The notes under the pieces were generated by a model that saw only the letters and a list, made by a program, of their open reading frames with translations, had not been told where the DNA came from and did not search any database. From Polyporus tsugae (lineage: Eukaryota > Basidiomycota > Agaricomycetes > Polyporales > Polyporaceae): a stretch of DNA of 64,000 nucleotides. The stretch spans positions 1,493,001-1,557,000 of the forward strand of contig JAHRBS010000012.1 in the NCBI GenBank assembly GCA_024305745.1, given 5' to 3'. Positions 11,754-23,552 of this stretch are shown one piece after another (within the stretch, counting starts at the first letter, position 1; the number at the start of each line of letters is the position of its first letter). The translations under genes and the position numbers were made by a program.

Positions 11754-14402
11754 ATGGAATCCTCGGCGATGTACGCCGTCGACCCCTTCGCTCAAAGCCA
11801 CGACTCTCGGTCGTTGAAGAGATTCGTTGGAGCAGTCCTCGCAACCGCCCTCTTCCGCTGCTGGCCGCTTCTCCTCTTTTTCACCGGCTGGGCTACAGCC
11901 GTCTCGGTAATCACCCATAGCGTCCACAGTCTCGCCATCCAGCCGACGCTCTTGACTGTGTGAGTGCTCTTATCTCTGGTAAGGTCGGGCCCGTTCACGG
12001 CCTCCCACTGCCACTGGGGCCAGAAACCTCACCACATCTCGGGACTCCACTCAATCGAAAATCGGCTCTTAACAAGTTGTAGTTGTTCTATCTGAAGATA
12101 CGCGGACTTTGTTGCGAGCCGATTGTTGAAAAGGAAGGTGTACGAAGAGGATATCGGTTTTTGGCCGCGTGTGGCAGTGGGAGGCCGTGAACGCACCCAA
12201 CCTTGGCTCCGTGCGTGCTTCGGCGGCAAGATGGCACGCGACCACTCGTTTGTCGAGATGTAATCTCGGTTACAGTGCCGGCACCGAATGAACCGTATAT
12301 GCTGACATCGCGTTTGCAGCATTGGTACCGTTCTCGGTTTCGTCGTCTCCTACCGGACAACGGCCAGTTTTGAGCGGTACAATGAGGGAAGGAGGTTGTG
12401 GTCGCAAATCATTCTTGGCAGCCGCACCCTTGCCCGCACCATCTGGTTCCATGTGCCCGGTGCGTTTCTCTACTTTTGCTATGCAACAGCATGCGTTCTG
12501 AACGTGGGACCCATGTCTCCCTGGGGTGGGATTGCCGCGTATGCAGAGATGATGCCCGCCGCCAAGGATGATCCGTCCACGCTCGAGCAGCGCAGGGCCC
12601 GTGTGCTCATCGAGAAGAAGACGGTCATCAACCTCATCGAGGCTTTCGGTGTCGCCGTTAAGCATTACCTGCGAGGGGAGGAGGGTGTGTACTATGTCGA
12701 CCTCTATCATCTCGTCAAGTTTCTCCCCTCGTACGCTCTCCCTCCGGGCATGCCGTCACTTGTCGATGTTACGTCTGCTACGTCCGATGGCGCGTCTACT
12801 CGATCGCCCCTCCGGAATCGTGGCGACAGCTCGGCGCCCTACCCCGGCGACGTCGAATATCCCTCTGACTTGCCGATGTCGCCGCCTTCTCCGAAGAGCC
12901 CAACGTTCCAACACGGGCCATTGCCGTTCCCTGCGACCAGCCCAAGAAAGGTCACCGTGCAAGCGGATTTGCCAATGCCACGTTTGAGTTCCAATGGTCG
13001 GTCGAGAATATTTGATGAGAAGCAAGTGGACAAGGCCTCAATGAACTCCGGAAGACTCGGCGCTGATCCTGGTGATTTCTTGTTACCCGCTCGGAATCCC
13101 CCGAAGTACCATCTGTTGGACCTCTTCCCGTTATCGCTATTGGTCGGGTATTTGACGAAGAGGGGCAAGGAAGTTAAGGCAAGTGCTCACCTATTGCATA
13201 CACCTCGCTTTCTCTATCTCATGTCATCTCTAGGGCAAGAAGGCGGCGCGAATTCGCGCGAAGCTGCGCAGTAGGACGGTTACGCATAATCTTCCGCTCG
13301 AGATCTCCCTCTACCTGGTCCGTACCTACCCGCGCCACCCTGAGGCATGCCGCTCATGTGATACGACCCCAGAGCTCGTACATTGCAGCACTCCAAGACC
13401 GCAGCGCCGTTCCTCCACCCACAGCTAGTGAGTATCGCCGGAGGTACCAAGCGGCGAAGATCACGCATCTGATCTGTGCCGTATAGCCAACCTGCTCAAC
13501 GCGCTCAACCAGCTCGTTGATGCACTCACCGGTCTTGAACGCATTTTGACTACGCCCATTCCATTCTCGTGCGTCACCTCCGTAGCATCCGCACCTCAGA
13601 CCTGACCACTCTCGTTCAGGTACCGAGTTCATCTGTGGAGCGTAACCGTCCTGTACTGTTTCCTTTTGGTAAGCAACAAGATCATCTCGTACCCATCTAC
13701 TCGGCGAGGCGCTGACCCTGAAACAAATCAATGAAGCCGTTCCAGATCTGGTCCACCCTCAAGTGGCTCACTATCCCGGGAACCGCCTTGCTCGTGCGTT
13801 ATGCTTTAATTCTGTTCTCTCTGCGTCTCTAGGTATGGTAGTTCTGATTTCGTCCTATCTTTATTCGCACGACAGAGTTTCATATTTTTCGGCTTCTTGG
13901 TCGCGGGCGAGGAAATTGAGAGTACGTACACCGTGATTGCGTGGAATTGAACTTTGTCTTACGTTAGAACACCTTCGCAGATCCCTTTGGTAAGTCTCAT
14001 CTGACATCACCCTTAACTGACATTCCTGAACCTTACTCCAATTTCATCAAGGTTACGACAAGAACGACCTGGTCAGTCCCCTGCGCACCCTGTGGCGTCC
14101 GCGCGTTGAACCCGTGCTCATTTTTTTTATCTCAATAGAACCTCGACCACTTCACGCACAACATCATCCGTACGTCGACCTGCGTCTGCTCTCATGACTC
14201 GTCCACTGCATCGGAAAGCTGATAGTTGTGACCGTCAGGCAACGAGCTCAGGGCGATTACGGCGCTCCCGGCGCCGCACGTCGAGAGCTGGGCGTTCTCC
14301 TTGTTCAACGACCAGATCTTCACCAATGAGGAGCGTGTTACGCCCGACGAGTGGATGCAGCGCGGCCTTGGACCCATCCACGCGGCCCTTGCCACCGTGT
14401 AG
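11754..14402 (+). CDS. Bestrophin-like anion channel family membrane protein
   Basis: Predicted integral membrane protein of the bestrophin / UPF0187 family, known as chloride or anion channels. The start ATG at 11,754 is in a good context. An N-terminal hydrophobic segment (ALFRCWPLLLFFTGWATAV) is followed after a 360-bp intron (11,960-12,319) by the family signature VLGFVVSYRTTASFERYNEG and GRRLWSQI. After a hydrophilic, Ser/Pro-rich loop that is probably disordered come LERILTTPIPFSYRVHLWSV, then hydrophobic segments (TIPGTALLSFIFFGFLVAGE) and EIENPFGYDKNDLNLDHF, where bestrophins carry an acidic cluster. The stop is TAG at 14,400. At least six introns are needed. The one at 13,179-13,233 uses a GC donor, because reading through it hits a stop. 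Substrate and cellular membrane cannot be told from sequence. Confidence 0.87.
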
Positions 14403-15992
14403 TAGCGTGTCAGGTGGTGGCCGATTCGGTATGTAGGTTCTGCGTTCTTTGAGCGCGCTGCTTGGGATAGATGGATAGCGGGCGAAGGAGGAGACCACGG
14501 ACTTAAAAAGCGCGTCTTGGCCATGCATGCATATAGACTTTACTTACTTATTGACATAGACCTCGACTTTGAGGTCTAGTAGCTAGTTGCTTTACGCTTT
14601 TATGACTTTCTTGTTGCATCCTCGCATATAGAGTACTCTCACGCACATCTTGATATTTAGATAGACCGCATAAGTATATCGGCATCCCCACCGCATTCCT
14701 GCATTTATGGCAATACATAATGTTTTTAACTTCGCTCTAGTGGCCTGTGGCACTGCTGCTATGTCTTTCTGAACCTTCTGTCCGACCCCAGCTGGCAGAG
14801 GTTCATAGGAATGGGAAATTGGGTGGTGGTGCACGCCCATGTGACCGCGCAGGACTCATAAATGAATTAGACGCTTGGCCTGTTAACGTTCAAGACGTTC
14901 GTTCCTTTCTTTGGCTTATTCTCGTCTGTGATGCACCATGGCCCGGTCTGCAGGCAGGGACATAGAGCGACCCACGCGGGGTCCCTCCATGGAACAAGCT
15001 CCCGGTGGACTTTATGGATGACGCTGTGTCAGGCTGCCGCAGCTCGGTGGGCGGATGGTGTGGCCTCCACAGTGTGCAGCTGCGGAAAGATAGGTTTCCA
15101 CTGTGTCTCCTTTTACCTGTCTATCCATCCCGTGGCGTTGGCAGCTAGGGACAGGTGAGTGCGTTCTGGTTGCTTATAGCTGTCCAGAGAACGTACCGGT
15201 GATTGGCTAACAACACACTCGTCGTCCGCAGATAAACATCCCGAATCTCTACTACACACCCGTCGGGGGCTGCACGGCTTGCTTTGTGTCCAATGGTGGT
15301 TGGTTCTATCCGGATTCCAGAGTCCTGTGCCTGCATTCGTGGCCGCTCTCGAGCACCAGGTTGCAGCTTGAAATGGCCAGACGTACCCGATCGCGGGTCA
15401 TCGCCGGGTGAAGGTGAGGTTGCTTCATAAAGTGGTACATACCCCTTGTTAACACGGAACCATAACAGGGCCCAAAATCTGCAGATTCGGCGAATTCTCG
15501 ATAGTCCAATGTGAAGCGCGAAAGAGAGCCCCGAGGACGGCAGCTACACGGTATTGTTCGAAGGTCGTTTATGAGTCGTGTACTGCGGGCTACTAGTAGG
15601 TTGTTCTGGGTACGTCAAGCAAGGCTCCTGCTTCCAACAAGTTGCCTTTTACGCTTTCCGTACTTAGCTGTCAGTGCTTTAGAGCACAGGCATGCGCCGC
15701 CCCATTGTCTAGGAAGCACGCTTCAAAGACCAAACTCCACTGGCGTAGTTTTTCCGCAGAAGGTCATTATTCCGGGCCACCACTGGGGCACAGAGTTATG
15801 GATGCGATCCTTGGACAATAGTGAGTAAGCGTCAAGCGGCGTGGAGATTACCAAATTGGCTAGGGGTGTGTTGTAGGCGCCGGAAAGGATGCGGGCTGAC
15901 TCGGCGGTAATTGGGCTCTACTTAATCGTCCGCACGACCGCCACGCTCTCTTCAACTCTTTTTCTTTCTCTCTACCCACCCCCTGCATATTT
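14403..15992. other. Intergenic region without a supported gene
   Basis: About 1.6 kb between the bestrophin-like and NYN genes. The last 60 bases before the NYN start codon are a pyrimidine-rich tract (CTCTTCAACTCTTTTTCTTT and onward), typical of fungal core promoters. I found no further supported exon. Confidence 0.5.
14557..14578. repeat. Perfect stem-loop downstream of the bestrophin-like gene
   Basis: TAGACCTC, a six-base loop and GAGGTCTA form a perfect 8-bp inverted repeat about 155 bases after the stop codon. It would lie in or just after the 3' UTR. No function is assigned. Confidence 0.6.
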
Positions 15993-17944
15993 ATGACACA
16001 GTCTGTCACCGAATCGTCCATTTCCCCAGGTCCTCTCAGTCCTTTCTCGACATACTCCGTCGCAAGTGGGATCACCTCCGATGGTGAGAGAAATCCTCCT
16101 AGTCACCCATATATACCACAAGCGTGTCCTGACCGACCTTCACGACCAGATGCACCCGACCTGGGAGCTTTTGGCCCCGTCTTCCGGGCGTTGACCAACC
16201 TTCAGCAGCGCGGGGGACCCAACGCCTTGGACTTCCGCAATGTCACCCCGACATCTTTCGCTCTCTCCCACTCTGACGATTCCGACCCGCTACAAGGACC
16301 CTCGTTATGGACGCAGAGGCGAGTCACCTCATATCTCACATCTTCACTACCTGCAAGCCCCGTCCGTGGACGCACTTCTCTACCCCCTGAGACGGACGAT
16401 ACGGCTTCGGAGTACGACGACGGCACGGAGCTGGAAGTACCCATAGAGGACGAGGTCTCAGTGGACCGACCCTCTCTTGGATACCTGGATCAAGCTTTGA
16501 CGTATCTGGCCGGTGAGCGGGAGAAGCTCGCCGCTAGGCGGGAGCTGCGTGGAAACAGCTCGACGACATCCGACAGTGCTTCCCAACTTCTCGTCCTCAG
16601 CTCTGCGCGCAGGAAGAGACGTCGCCAACGCACACGGTCTGCGCGCAGGGGTGCTCCAGAAGACGGTGGTCACACGGTGACGGCGACGGGAGGACCTGAT
16701 GGTGTCGATGCGGCCAGCGCTGATAACGAGGACGGTGACACCTCTTCCTCCTCTCTCGACGTTTCCTCCTCGTCTCCCCGGTACACCAAGACCACGCCTA
16801 CCACACCTGCTATATTCCGCAAGCAGAAGCAGAAGCAACGAGCCCAAGCAGACCACAATCCACGCCTACACCACAGCAGGTCTACGCCCAGCCTACACGT
16901 TACGACCAAGTCCTTCGATGCCCGAGCGATCCAGCTCCGGACTCTAGCACACAAGCTCAGACTACTTTTCCCCCCAGAAGCACAAGCACTATCAGATGTT
17001 CTTTCCAGCAATTTCGCTCCGCAATCGTCATTTGCAGACCCCCGCGGTCCTGCACCGCAACCTCAAGACACACTCATCCATGTATTCATTGATCAGTGCG
17101 TCCCTTCATATGCCCCGCTTCCTGCTCTTCTCACAGTCATTTCTCCCCTCATGTCAGCTCGAACATCCTTATCGGATTCATTTCCTACCTGAAGAAGCAC
17201 CTACAGCATGTTGTCCGCAAGATCAAACAGACACACCTATCCCACGCGGCACTAGCCCTCATACTAGAGCGCGGCCGACCCGTGACGCGACGCGTGCTTG
17301 TCACGTCTTCGCCGCTCTACCAACCTATGCACTCCGCGGAGGACCTCGGATACGAGGTGCGCATCTACGCGCGCGTCCCCGACACCGGCGACGGCGCAGA
17401 CCGCCAGCCTCCCTACTCCCCTGGCCACGCGCGTAAGAACAGCCACGGCCAGAACGGAAACGGCAACGCTAACGCGGAGGCGGGCCCTTCGCGTGCGCGG
17501 GGCCGGCCCCGTGGCTACACGCACGGGCACGCGCACAAGACGTCCGTAGGAGGCGGGAACGGGACGTCGACGGAGTCGGACCAAGGCCCAGGCTCGGGGA
17601 GCAGCGCAACGCGCGTGCGGTACCGCGAGCAGGGCGTGGACGAGCTCCTGCAGTTGAAGCTGCACCAGGCGATCGTCGACGTCGACGTCGTGCCCCCAGG
17701 CGGGACGATCGTGCTGGCGACGGGTGACGGGAACGTGGGGCAGTTCAACGAGGACGGGTTCCTCGGGTGCGTGCGGACGGCGTTGAAGAAGGGGTGGCGC
17801 GTCGAGCTGTACGCGTGGGAGGGCGGCCTGAGCCGGGCGTGGTCGCGCGAGTTTGGGGAGAACGAGCGGTTCAGGATCTACATGCTAGACGCGTACGTGA
17901 TGGACTTGGTGGAGATCCCGGAGAACTTCGCGGGCGGGCACTAG
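15993..17944 (+). CDS. NYN (PIN-like) domain putative RNase with long disordered N-terminus
   Basis: Two exons (15,993-17,095 and 17,158-17,944, intron 62 bp) give a 629-residue protein. Residues 1 to about 300 are Ser/Pro/Thr-rich with basic patches (SARRKRRRQRTRSARR) and look disordered. The C-terminal half is a NYN/LabA-like nuclease domain. It starts HVFIDHSNILIGF, with the first catalytic Asp at residue 367, split from His by the intron. It continues RRVLVTSSPL, LGYEVRIYARVPD, REQGVDELLQLKL (second acidic site), and TIVLATGDGNVGQF (third), then KKGWRVELYAWEGGLSRAW. NYN proteins such as MARF1 are metal-dependent endoribonucleases acting in RNA turnover. A Gly/Asn-rich low-complexity insert (about residues 450-510) interrupts the domain. 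The acidic triad looks intact, so activity is plausible. Confidence 0.85.
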
Positions 17945-18382
17945 TCCTGATGCTGAGCGCTGAGACCTGAGGCTTGGAATTCACTGACAGCTGGCGTTAT
18001 GCTTTGAGCTGGGGTGTCAGTGTGGAGGAGCAGTGGTTGGAATGTTTTGGATGCAACGGGAGCAAGACGACGTCCTGCCGTGTACGATCACCAGTCAGTT
18101 GTAGGAGTTGTCGACCAAGTCGCGATGTCATAGTTGTGTACATGTATGTACAAGGACTCCGCTCGTATTATAGCTCATGTATGTACAATATTCATATACC
18201 TGGACACAAATGTAGGAAATAATCTGCATGAATGCAGTCGTTGAACGATGTCCTCCGAGTCGACGGTAACGAAACGATCGAGCTTCGGTGATCGTCGGGA
18301 CGTGGCTTCAACCGCGTCGGCTCCGCAAGACCATGACGTAGGGCTGTACTATTGCGACTCAAGGACCTGTTGACTCGGCTAC
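17945..18382. other. Intergenic / possible upstream exon of the next gene
   Basis: A short ATG frame at 18,250-18,372 might belong to a 5' exon or leader of the following orphan gene, but no splice junction can be chosen with confidence. Nothing else is recognised. Confidence 0.3.
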
Positions 18383-20009
18383 TTGACCTGGCCCATGACA
18401 TCGTCCATGTTTCCACTTCTCCTAGCAGCTCTCAGTTCAGCACTCTCCTTCCCCCGTCTGCCCCTTGGTCAATTCCTATCGCCCTCGAGCGTTATTCCGA
18501 GTCGTAGCTATACACCTAGGCAAATGATTCCCAGGCCCAAATCAAGTCCCCCGCCCAATCTACAGCTCCTTGCTCGATTCCAGCTACCGCCGGGCAGCAC
18601 ATCTCGGCGATATTGCGAACCAATTGGTGCACACCTCCTTCCTGGAGGCGACTGGCTGGTGGCTGTCGCAAACATCGATCTGGATCCAAAAGATGCATCG
18701 ACGTCAACTGGGGTGTCCTTATGGGACCTTCGTGACGTCTCGAATCCACGTTGTGTCGTTAACCTGTCCAAGGAAGGCTTGGACTGTCCCTCCACTGCAG
18801 TGGAACTGGACAAGGAACGCGGTATAGCAAGGCTGGTTCTCGGATACTCCCTAACACCAGACCAGCCTCAGAAGTGAGTTCAAAGTCTTGACCCACATAT
18901 GTGTATTCACAGCATGCTGAACACCTGCCTATCTATCCAGTAAACTCGAGGGGTACGATCTTTTGCTAGCTGACAAGCGAACCAAGCCCGAAGCCTATGA
19001 AGTATCAATTCCGTCGCATCCCTCTCAAAGCCAAGAGACCTATGTCAGAGATGTGGCCATCTCAGAAGACATCCTTTCATGCATCGTCCGGGATGAGTCG
19101 CAACTCGGACCGTTCTACGATAATCCGGATCTCCAGTTGAAGCCTTTGGTTCCACCTGCCGGCATTGACCAAGTACTCCTGATTCACCGGCCTACGAATA
19201 CTACCCGGTGGTTGCACCCTCGACACACTTCGGTGGACATTCAATTCTTCCCTTGTCCCATACCCTTCTGGAACTAACCCGTCTCCGGTTTGTCTCTCTA
19301 GTCGCTGCACAGCGCACAGGTCTTATTTGACGACGACGATCTTTACCTCCTCGGCCGCACACCCACCACATACATCCTCCGCCGCTACCATTTCTCCCCG
19401 AACTTGCTCATCAAGTGCGCCGACGACACCTTCCTCGATCCTGGCGAGCCTCTCACCGAGTACGAAGGCCCGCCCTTGCCCGACCCCGGCATCCCGTGGG
19501 GATCATGCGACTCTGAGGACGTCCACCTCGAGCCCTCATCCCACCTCTCCGTCCTGATGCTCCGCAGCTGGTACGGAGAAGGCCAATATCTCCGCTTCCC
19601 CCTCCGTTCCGGCGACCAGCGCGATGCACCCCCGGTGCCGACCGTTGTCCGTTTGGAGTGTGACACGCATCTCCCGCCGGATGCCAACTTCCAACCCAGG
19701 TGGTTGGGGCGGGATCAGGCCATGACGTTCTCCGATGATGACTTCACGCCGGAGGACAAAAACCGTCTTCTGCGCCTTTCGTTCTCCCATTTGGACTCGG
19801 GAGACGTTTCGTCGGATCCTAGGAGCGCTGCCGACAGTGGCGGAGCGACAGGCTGCGTTCGTCGAGAGGACCTCTTGACCGAGGAATCGCCATTGTGCAA
19901 GGAGACGGATGTGTTGACAAGGGCGAGCGTACTCAGCGTTGATGAGGAGTCCGGGCGCATTTGCGTTCTGCTCAGCAGTGGGAAGGGACTCGTACTTTCT
20001 TTTGCCTGA
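18383..20009 (+). CDS. Orphan protein, basidiomycete-type, possible beta-propeller-like
   Basis: I do not recognise this gene. At least three exons join in frame: 18,383 to about 18,872, then NKLEGYDLLLADKRTK after a roughly 80-bp intron, then SLHSAQVLFDDDDLYLLGR after an intron ending near 19,302. Segments such as HLLPGGDWLVAVANID, VSLWDLRDV and DVAISEDILSCIVRDES alternate short hydrophobic strands with turns. They resemble the irregular WD40-like C-terminal halves seen in mushroom F-box proteins, but I see no F-box. The 5' end is uncertain: the ATG given opens a hydrophobic stretch (MFPLLLAALSSALSF) that may be an artefact of a missed upstream exon. The stop at 20,007-20,009 is firm. Confidence 0.6.
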
Positions 20010-20024
20010 GGTCATCATCATGGG

Positions 20025-20066
20025 CCCGGTCCCGAGAATGTCGGGACCAGGAACGTCGGGACCGGG
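20025..20066. repeat. 10-bp perfect inverted repeat just after the orphan gene stop
   Basis: CCCGGTCCCG and CGGGACCGGG are separated by 22 bases, beginning 16 bases after the TGA. A third partial copy, TCGGGACCAG, lies in the loop. This GC-rich hairpin would sit in the 3' UTR. A role in 3'-end processing is only a guess. Confidence 0.6.
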
Positions 20067-20371
20067 TCGGGTTCGGCCGGATCCATGTTGTGTCGTGTTT
20101 GTACACCATACTGAACGTCGAATCAAAGCGCTTAAAGGTCGTGCTCCTATACAAGGCAACGCATCCATTATGGTATATATGCTAGAAGTAAACAGTGGCA
20201 ATTCATCGCCACCATGTTAGACTGATAGGAATGCGTGGTCCTTTCTATACTCGTGGCGAGCGGTCGGCCGATGTTCCTTGATCACCTATCGCCTCCAGCC
20301 CAAACTCGGACAACCTACAATAGGTCTTGAATGAGTAGGAAACACTTTATGCGGACAGTGGAAAAGCTACC

Positions 20372-20980
20372 TCAAGCCTGGGGGTTGACGTACGCCAAAA
20401 TGCCCTCGTAATGGTACCCCAGGTTGTTGACGGCGTTGTCCTTCTCCGCCGCGTTCGTCGTGTAGAAGTGGTCCGTGATCGACGGGTTGTACGTCCTGTA
20501 CAGGGGAATGGTCCCGCACCACTCATTCTCGTAGACGTAGCCCGTGATGCCCTCCGCCGAGTAGCCGAGGTTCCTGACGGCGTTGTCGCGCTCGTTCATC
20601 GAGATGGTGTAGAAGTGGTCGTAGATGGCCGGGTTGTAGAGGCGGTAGAGGGGGACAGTGATTGGCGTCCGCTCGGGGTGGATGGTCGCGGCATGTCCCT
20701 CTTCGTGATATCTGAGGCTCGTAACGGCGTTCTGCATCTCGGCGGCATTGGTGGTGTAGAAGTGATCCGAAATCGAGGGGTTGTAGGCACGAAGCAGGGG
20801 AACGGTGGGGAAACAGCAGGTCTCCGGACGCTATTATGCGTGGGCTCACCGTCAACAAAGTTTACAAACTAGAGATGTTATGACAGTACTCACCGGGAAA
20901 TAGTCGGCCCCAGGGGAAGGCAGAGCCTGGACAGCGGAGAGGACGGTGGAGATGAAGGCAGCAGCAAGAGCGAACTTCAT
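20372..20980 (-). CDS. Small secreted protein with three DUF5648-like repeats
   Basis: Two exons (20,894-20,980 and 20,372-20,821, phase-0 intron of 72 bp) encode about 178 residues. The N-terminus MKFALAAAFISTVLSAVQA is a clear signal peptide. The mature part holds three tandem repeats of about 47 residues. Each has a core like VPLLRAYNPSISDHFYTTNA, then an Ala/Glu-rich turn, NAVxxLxYxxEG and a short strand. The pattern fits the repeat family known as DUF5648, found in secreted fungal and bacterial proteins and often attached to hydrolases. Here it stands alone. Function is unknown; a cell-surface or extracellular binding role is plausible. The gene is convergent with the preceding orphan gene. 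Confidence 0.85.
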
Positions 20981-22613
20981 GGTGATCGGAGGCGACTGGA
21001 CTGGACTCGTAGTAGTAGTACCGTGGAGTACTGGTCTCTCCTCACATTTTGGAACCGCTTTTATACCGTTCTGAGGACTTCAGCGAGCTGCGCGCGTGCT
21101 GCATAGAATGCCAGTCCGTGTTTCACTCACCATTCATACATGACGTCGCTTGTCGTGAGCTGCTACCAATCTGGTCGGGCATTTCAAGCTCACCGCCGCG
21201 CATGAATATAGTCCGGGAACCACGGTTCGTGGCTGCCATCACTCTAGCCTCTCTAGCCTCTCTAGCCTAAATTCCGGGCACGACAAATTGCGAGGATCGA
21301 TTGACTGTCTGGAAATTGAAATGGTCCCGACGAGAACTCGTTGGCATGTGTCAGATATCCATGGAACGAGAACCATCGCGAAGGCAATGGAGGTCAGACG
21401 GCCAATCAATATCAAATGGGTACGGTCTAGCAATAGTGCGCAACTTCTCCACATACCATCCCACAAAGCAAAGCAGCTATTAAGTATAGAAGGATAGAGT
21501 CGTCCGAGAATGGGAGAGCTGAGCTACTCACTGTACTGTGCACTAGCTTGGCGAACGAAGCAGCGAGCTACCCACATGTCGCACATGTGTTTGGCAAAAT
21601 ACAGAACGTGCCAAGACGAGTTTCCTTGTTGGATTTCAATGGAAGCTGATCCGGAGTGCTGATCCAAAGAAGACCAACGTCCGAACCTCTTGACTCTCGC
21701 TTGGAACTGTGTACAGCCATGAATTAAAAGCGTCCCACAAATGGCATTGGTGGCACTTGGACATACATGCGCATCCTAGCCCTCATTGACATGATGATTA
21801 AGTACTATTGAGTGCTTACACAGGAGCGCCATTCCTACCATCAGCAATAACCTATTGAATAGGTAGCGGCGACGTGGCAAGTTGAAGACCGAAGACGCCC
21901 CTACCGGCAGCCGCCGAAAGGCACGTGAGTCTGCTAGCCAGCAAACTTGGCGCCGATCGACTTGTCGCTCTCTGCCACTGGCAGGCCCCGGCTTCTTTCG
22001 CCAACACCCGCTGCACGGACCCAACGGCTTCCGATTGCAAGCACCTACGGTGGGTCGGCTCTGACTGATAGTAGTAATACTAAGTAGTAGTAGGAGGAGG
22101 AGGTGGTGGTGGAAAGTAGGCACAACGCCACCGCGAGCCGTCAGCTGCACCATTAGCTATTTCCATCGTGGTCCGAGCGCTTGGAAAGCGAGCGCTGTTA
22201 CAGGACCGAACGTTGACAGTGCTCGTGGAGCAGGAGGGAGGGGATGGGTCGAGAGAGCTTGTGTGCAAGGGCCCGGGCAGTGCCGCCGCCACTGCCGCGT
22301 TGTTGTCGTTCGCGCATGAACACGGCCTCACGGTTCACGGGAGAGGTATGCCCCTTCTGTTTGAGCTTGCAGATTGTCGTGTCATGTCCCTCCAGGTCCT
22401 GTACTGTAGAGATGTCAGCCAATATATCTATTTGGCTTATTATCATGATCCTCTGCTACGGTCCCCGAGTCAAGAGAATCTGGAGCGTCCGAAGTACTGA
22501 TAACTTTAAAGTAATGCAGTAATGTTACAGCGACTAGCAGTAATTTACAGTAGGCTAGCAACGATTATGTGCGCTGGTGGTAGTTGGCGATCGAGGAGGG
22601 TTTTTCCTGATGA
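20981..22613. other. Intergenic region outside the inverted arms
   Basis: Short, AT-richer DNA with simple repeats: three CTCTCTAGC-like units at 21,242-21,268, and a TAGTAG to GGAGGAGGTGGTGG microsatellite at about 22,063-22,112. No convincing gene is seen on either strand. Confidence 0.45.
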
Positions 22614-22720
22614 CCGTGTTGTGTAAATACTTACACACAGTGCCCCTATGCGCGTCATATTGCAGGTCAATCCTTTGCATGTGCCATGAACATCGGAGCG
22701 TGAGTGAGTAACGGAAAGCA

Positions 22721-22995
22721 TCAATCGTTTCCATGTCCGTCCGAGGAGGTTGATGAGATCATTAACCGCGTTGTGGGTGCTGCGACAGGCTGCGACCAAG
22801 CTGCGGTGGGAGCGATGGAATGGTTTGATGCCCGTGACCGGGCGCTTCGGCTTGGTTGCTTTCTACCATCACCGCTCCTGCTGATCACAGCACATTGCAC
22901 GTATGCAACACGTATGGTTCGCCCTCGTCGCCCTTTGAGCCTACCACGCTGCCACAGGCCCACAGCGACGAGGACTGCTGGTCGTTGACGTTGAA
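22721..22995 (-). pseudogene. Possible decayed coding exon (left copy), unknown protein
   Basis: Reading the minus strand, a frame gives GTDGRLWLFNVNDQQSSSLW and then ACGSVVGSKGDEGEPYVLHT. The other arm carries the same frame at 62,160-62,453. Here an in-frame TGA at 22,885-22,887 replaces the TCA of the other copy, and a short insertion follows. I do not recognise the protein. It may be a remnant of a gene carried along in the duplication, or a chance frame. Confidence 0.35.
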
Positions 22996-23321
22996 CAACC
23001 AAAGTCTGCCATCAGTACCGTATGTGGTGCCTCTTCAAATTCTTGAAAATTGAATGACATTTACCATGGTCTTCATGTGGTCCACGGCTAGGCACCTCCC
23101 CTCCTGCGATTCATGACGCATGAGGCTCAACCAAAGATCCACACATTGCTTGCTCGTGTTCCAACGAGCTCGATCGACTGTCAGTCTCAACCTTTGGACC
23201 GTCACGATGTACACTTGTACAGTGTGCCACTTGCCTCGGGCGTCGATTATCGGGTCCCAGTTTGATCCGGAAGGCGGAGGATCAAGAGAGGATCGAGGTT
23301 CACTTATCTATTGCCTTCTCC

Positions 23322-23552
23322 TCAACAACGATGCTCGTGTGGTCGAAGATGCTCGCATCGGGGCGAGCTTATTGGCTCGAGCATGCAACCGAGCTGATGC
23401 CTGGTTTCGAGCCCGATATCCTCCATACGCACAGGTACCAGCTCCAGGTCAACGTCGGCGGACAAGGACAGGACGTGGCGATCGGGTTCTCCTCCAGAAA
23501 ATTTCTGGATCGTCTTTATTATCGTGTGCAACCCGGGTCCGGTGACTTTCAT
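23322..23552 (-). pseudogene. Second exon-like remnant shared by both arms
   Basis: The minus strand encodes GLHTIIKTIQKFSGGEPDRH, followed by a segment with VDLELVPVRMEDIG. The matching segment in the right arm (61,559-61,762 +) keeps GLHTIVKTIQNFSGGEPDRH, but the reading frame then diverges through indels. Homology to known proteins is not apparent to me. Confidence 0.3.
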
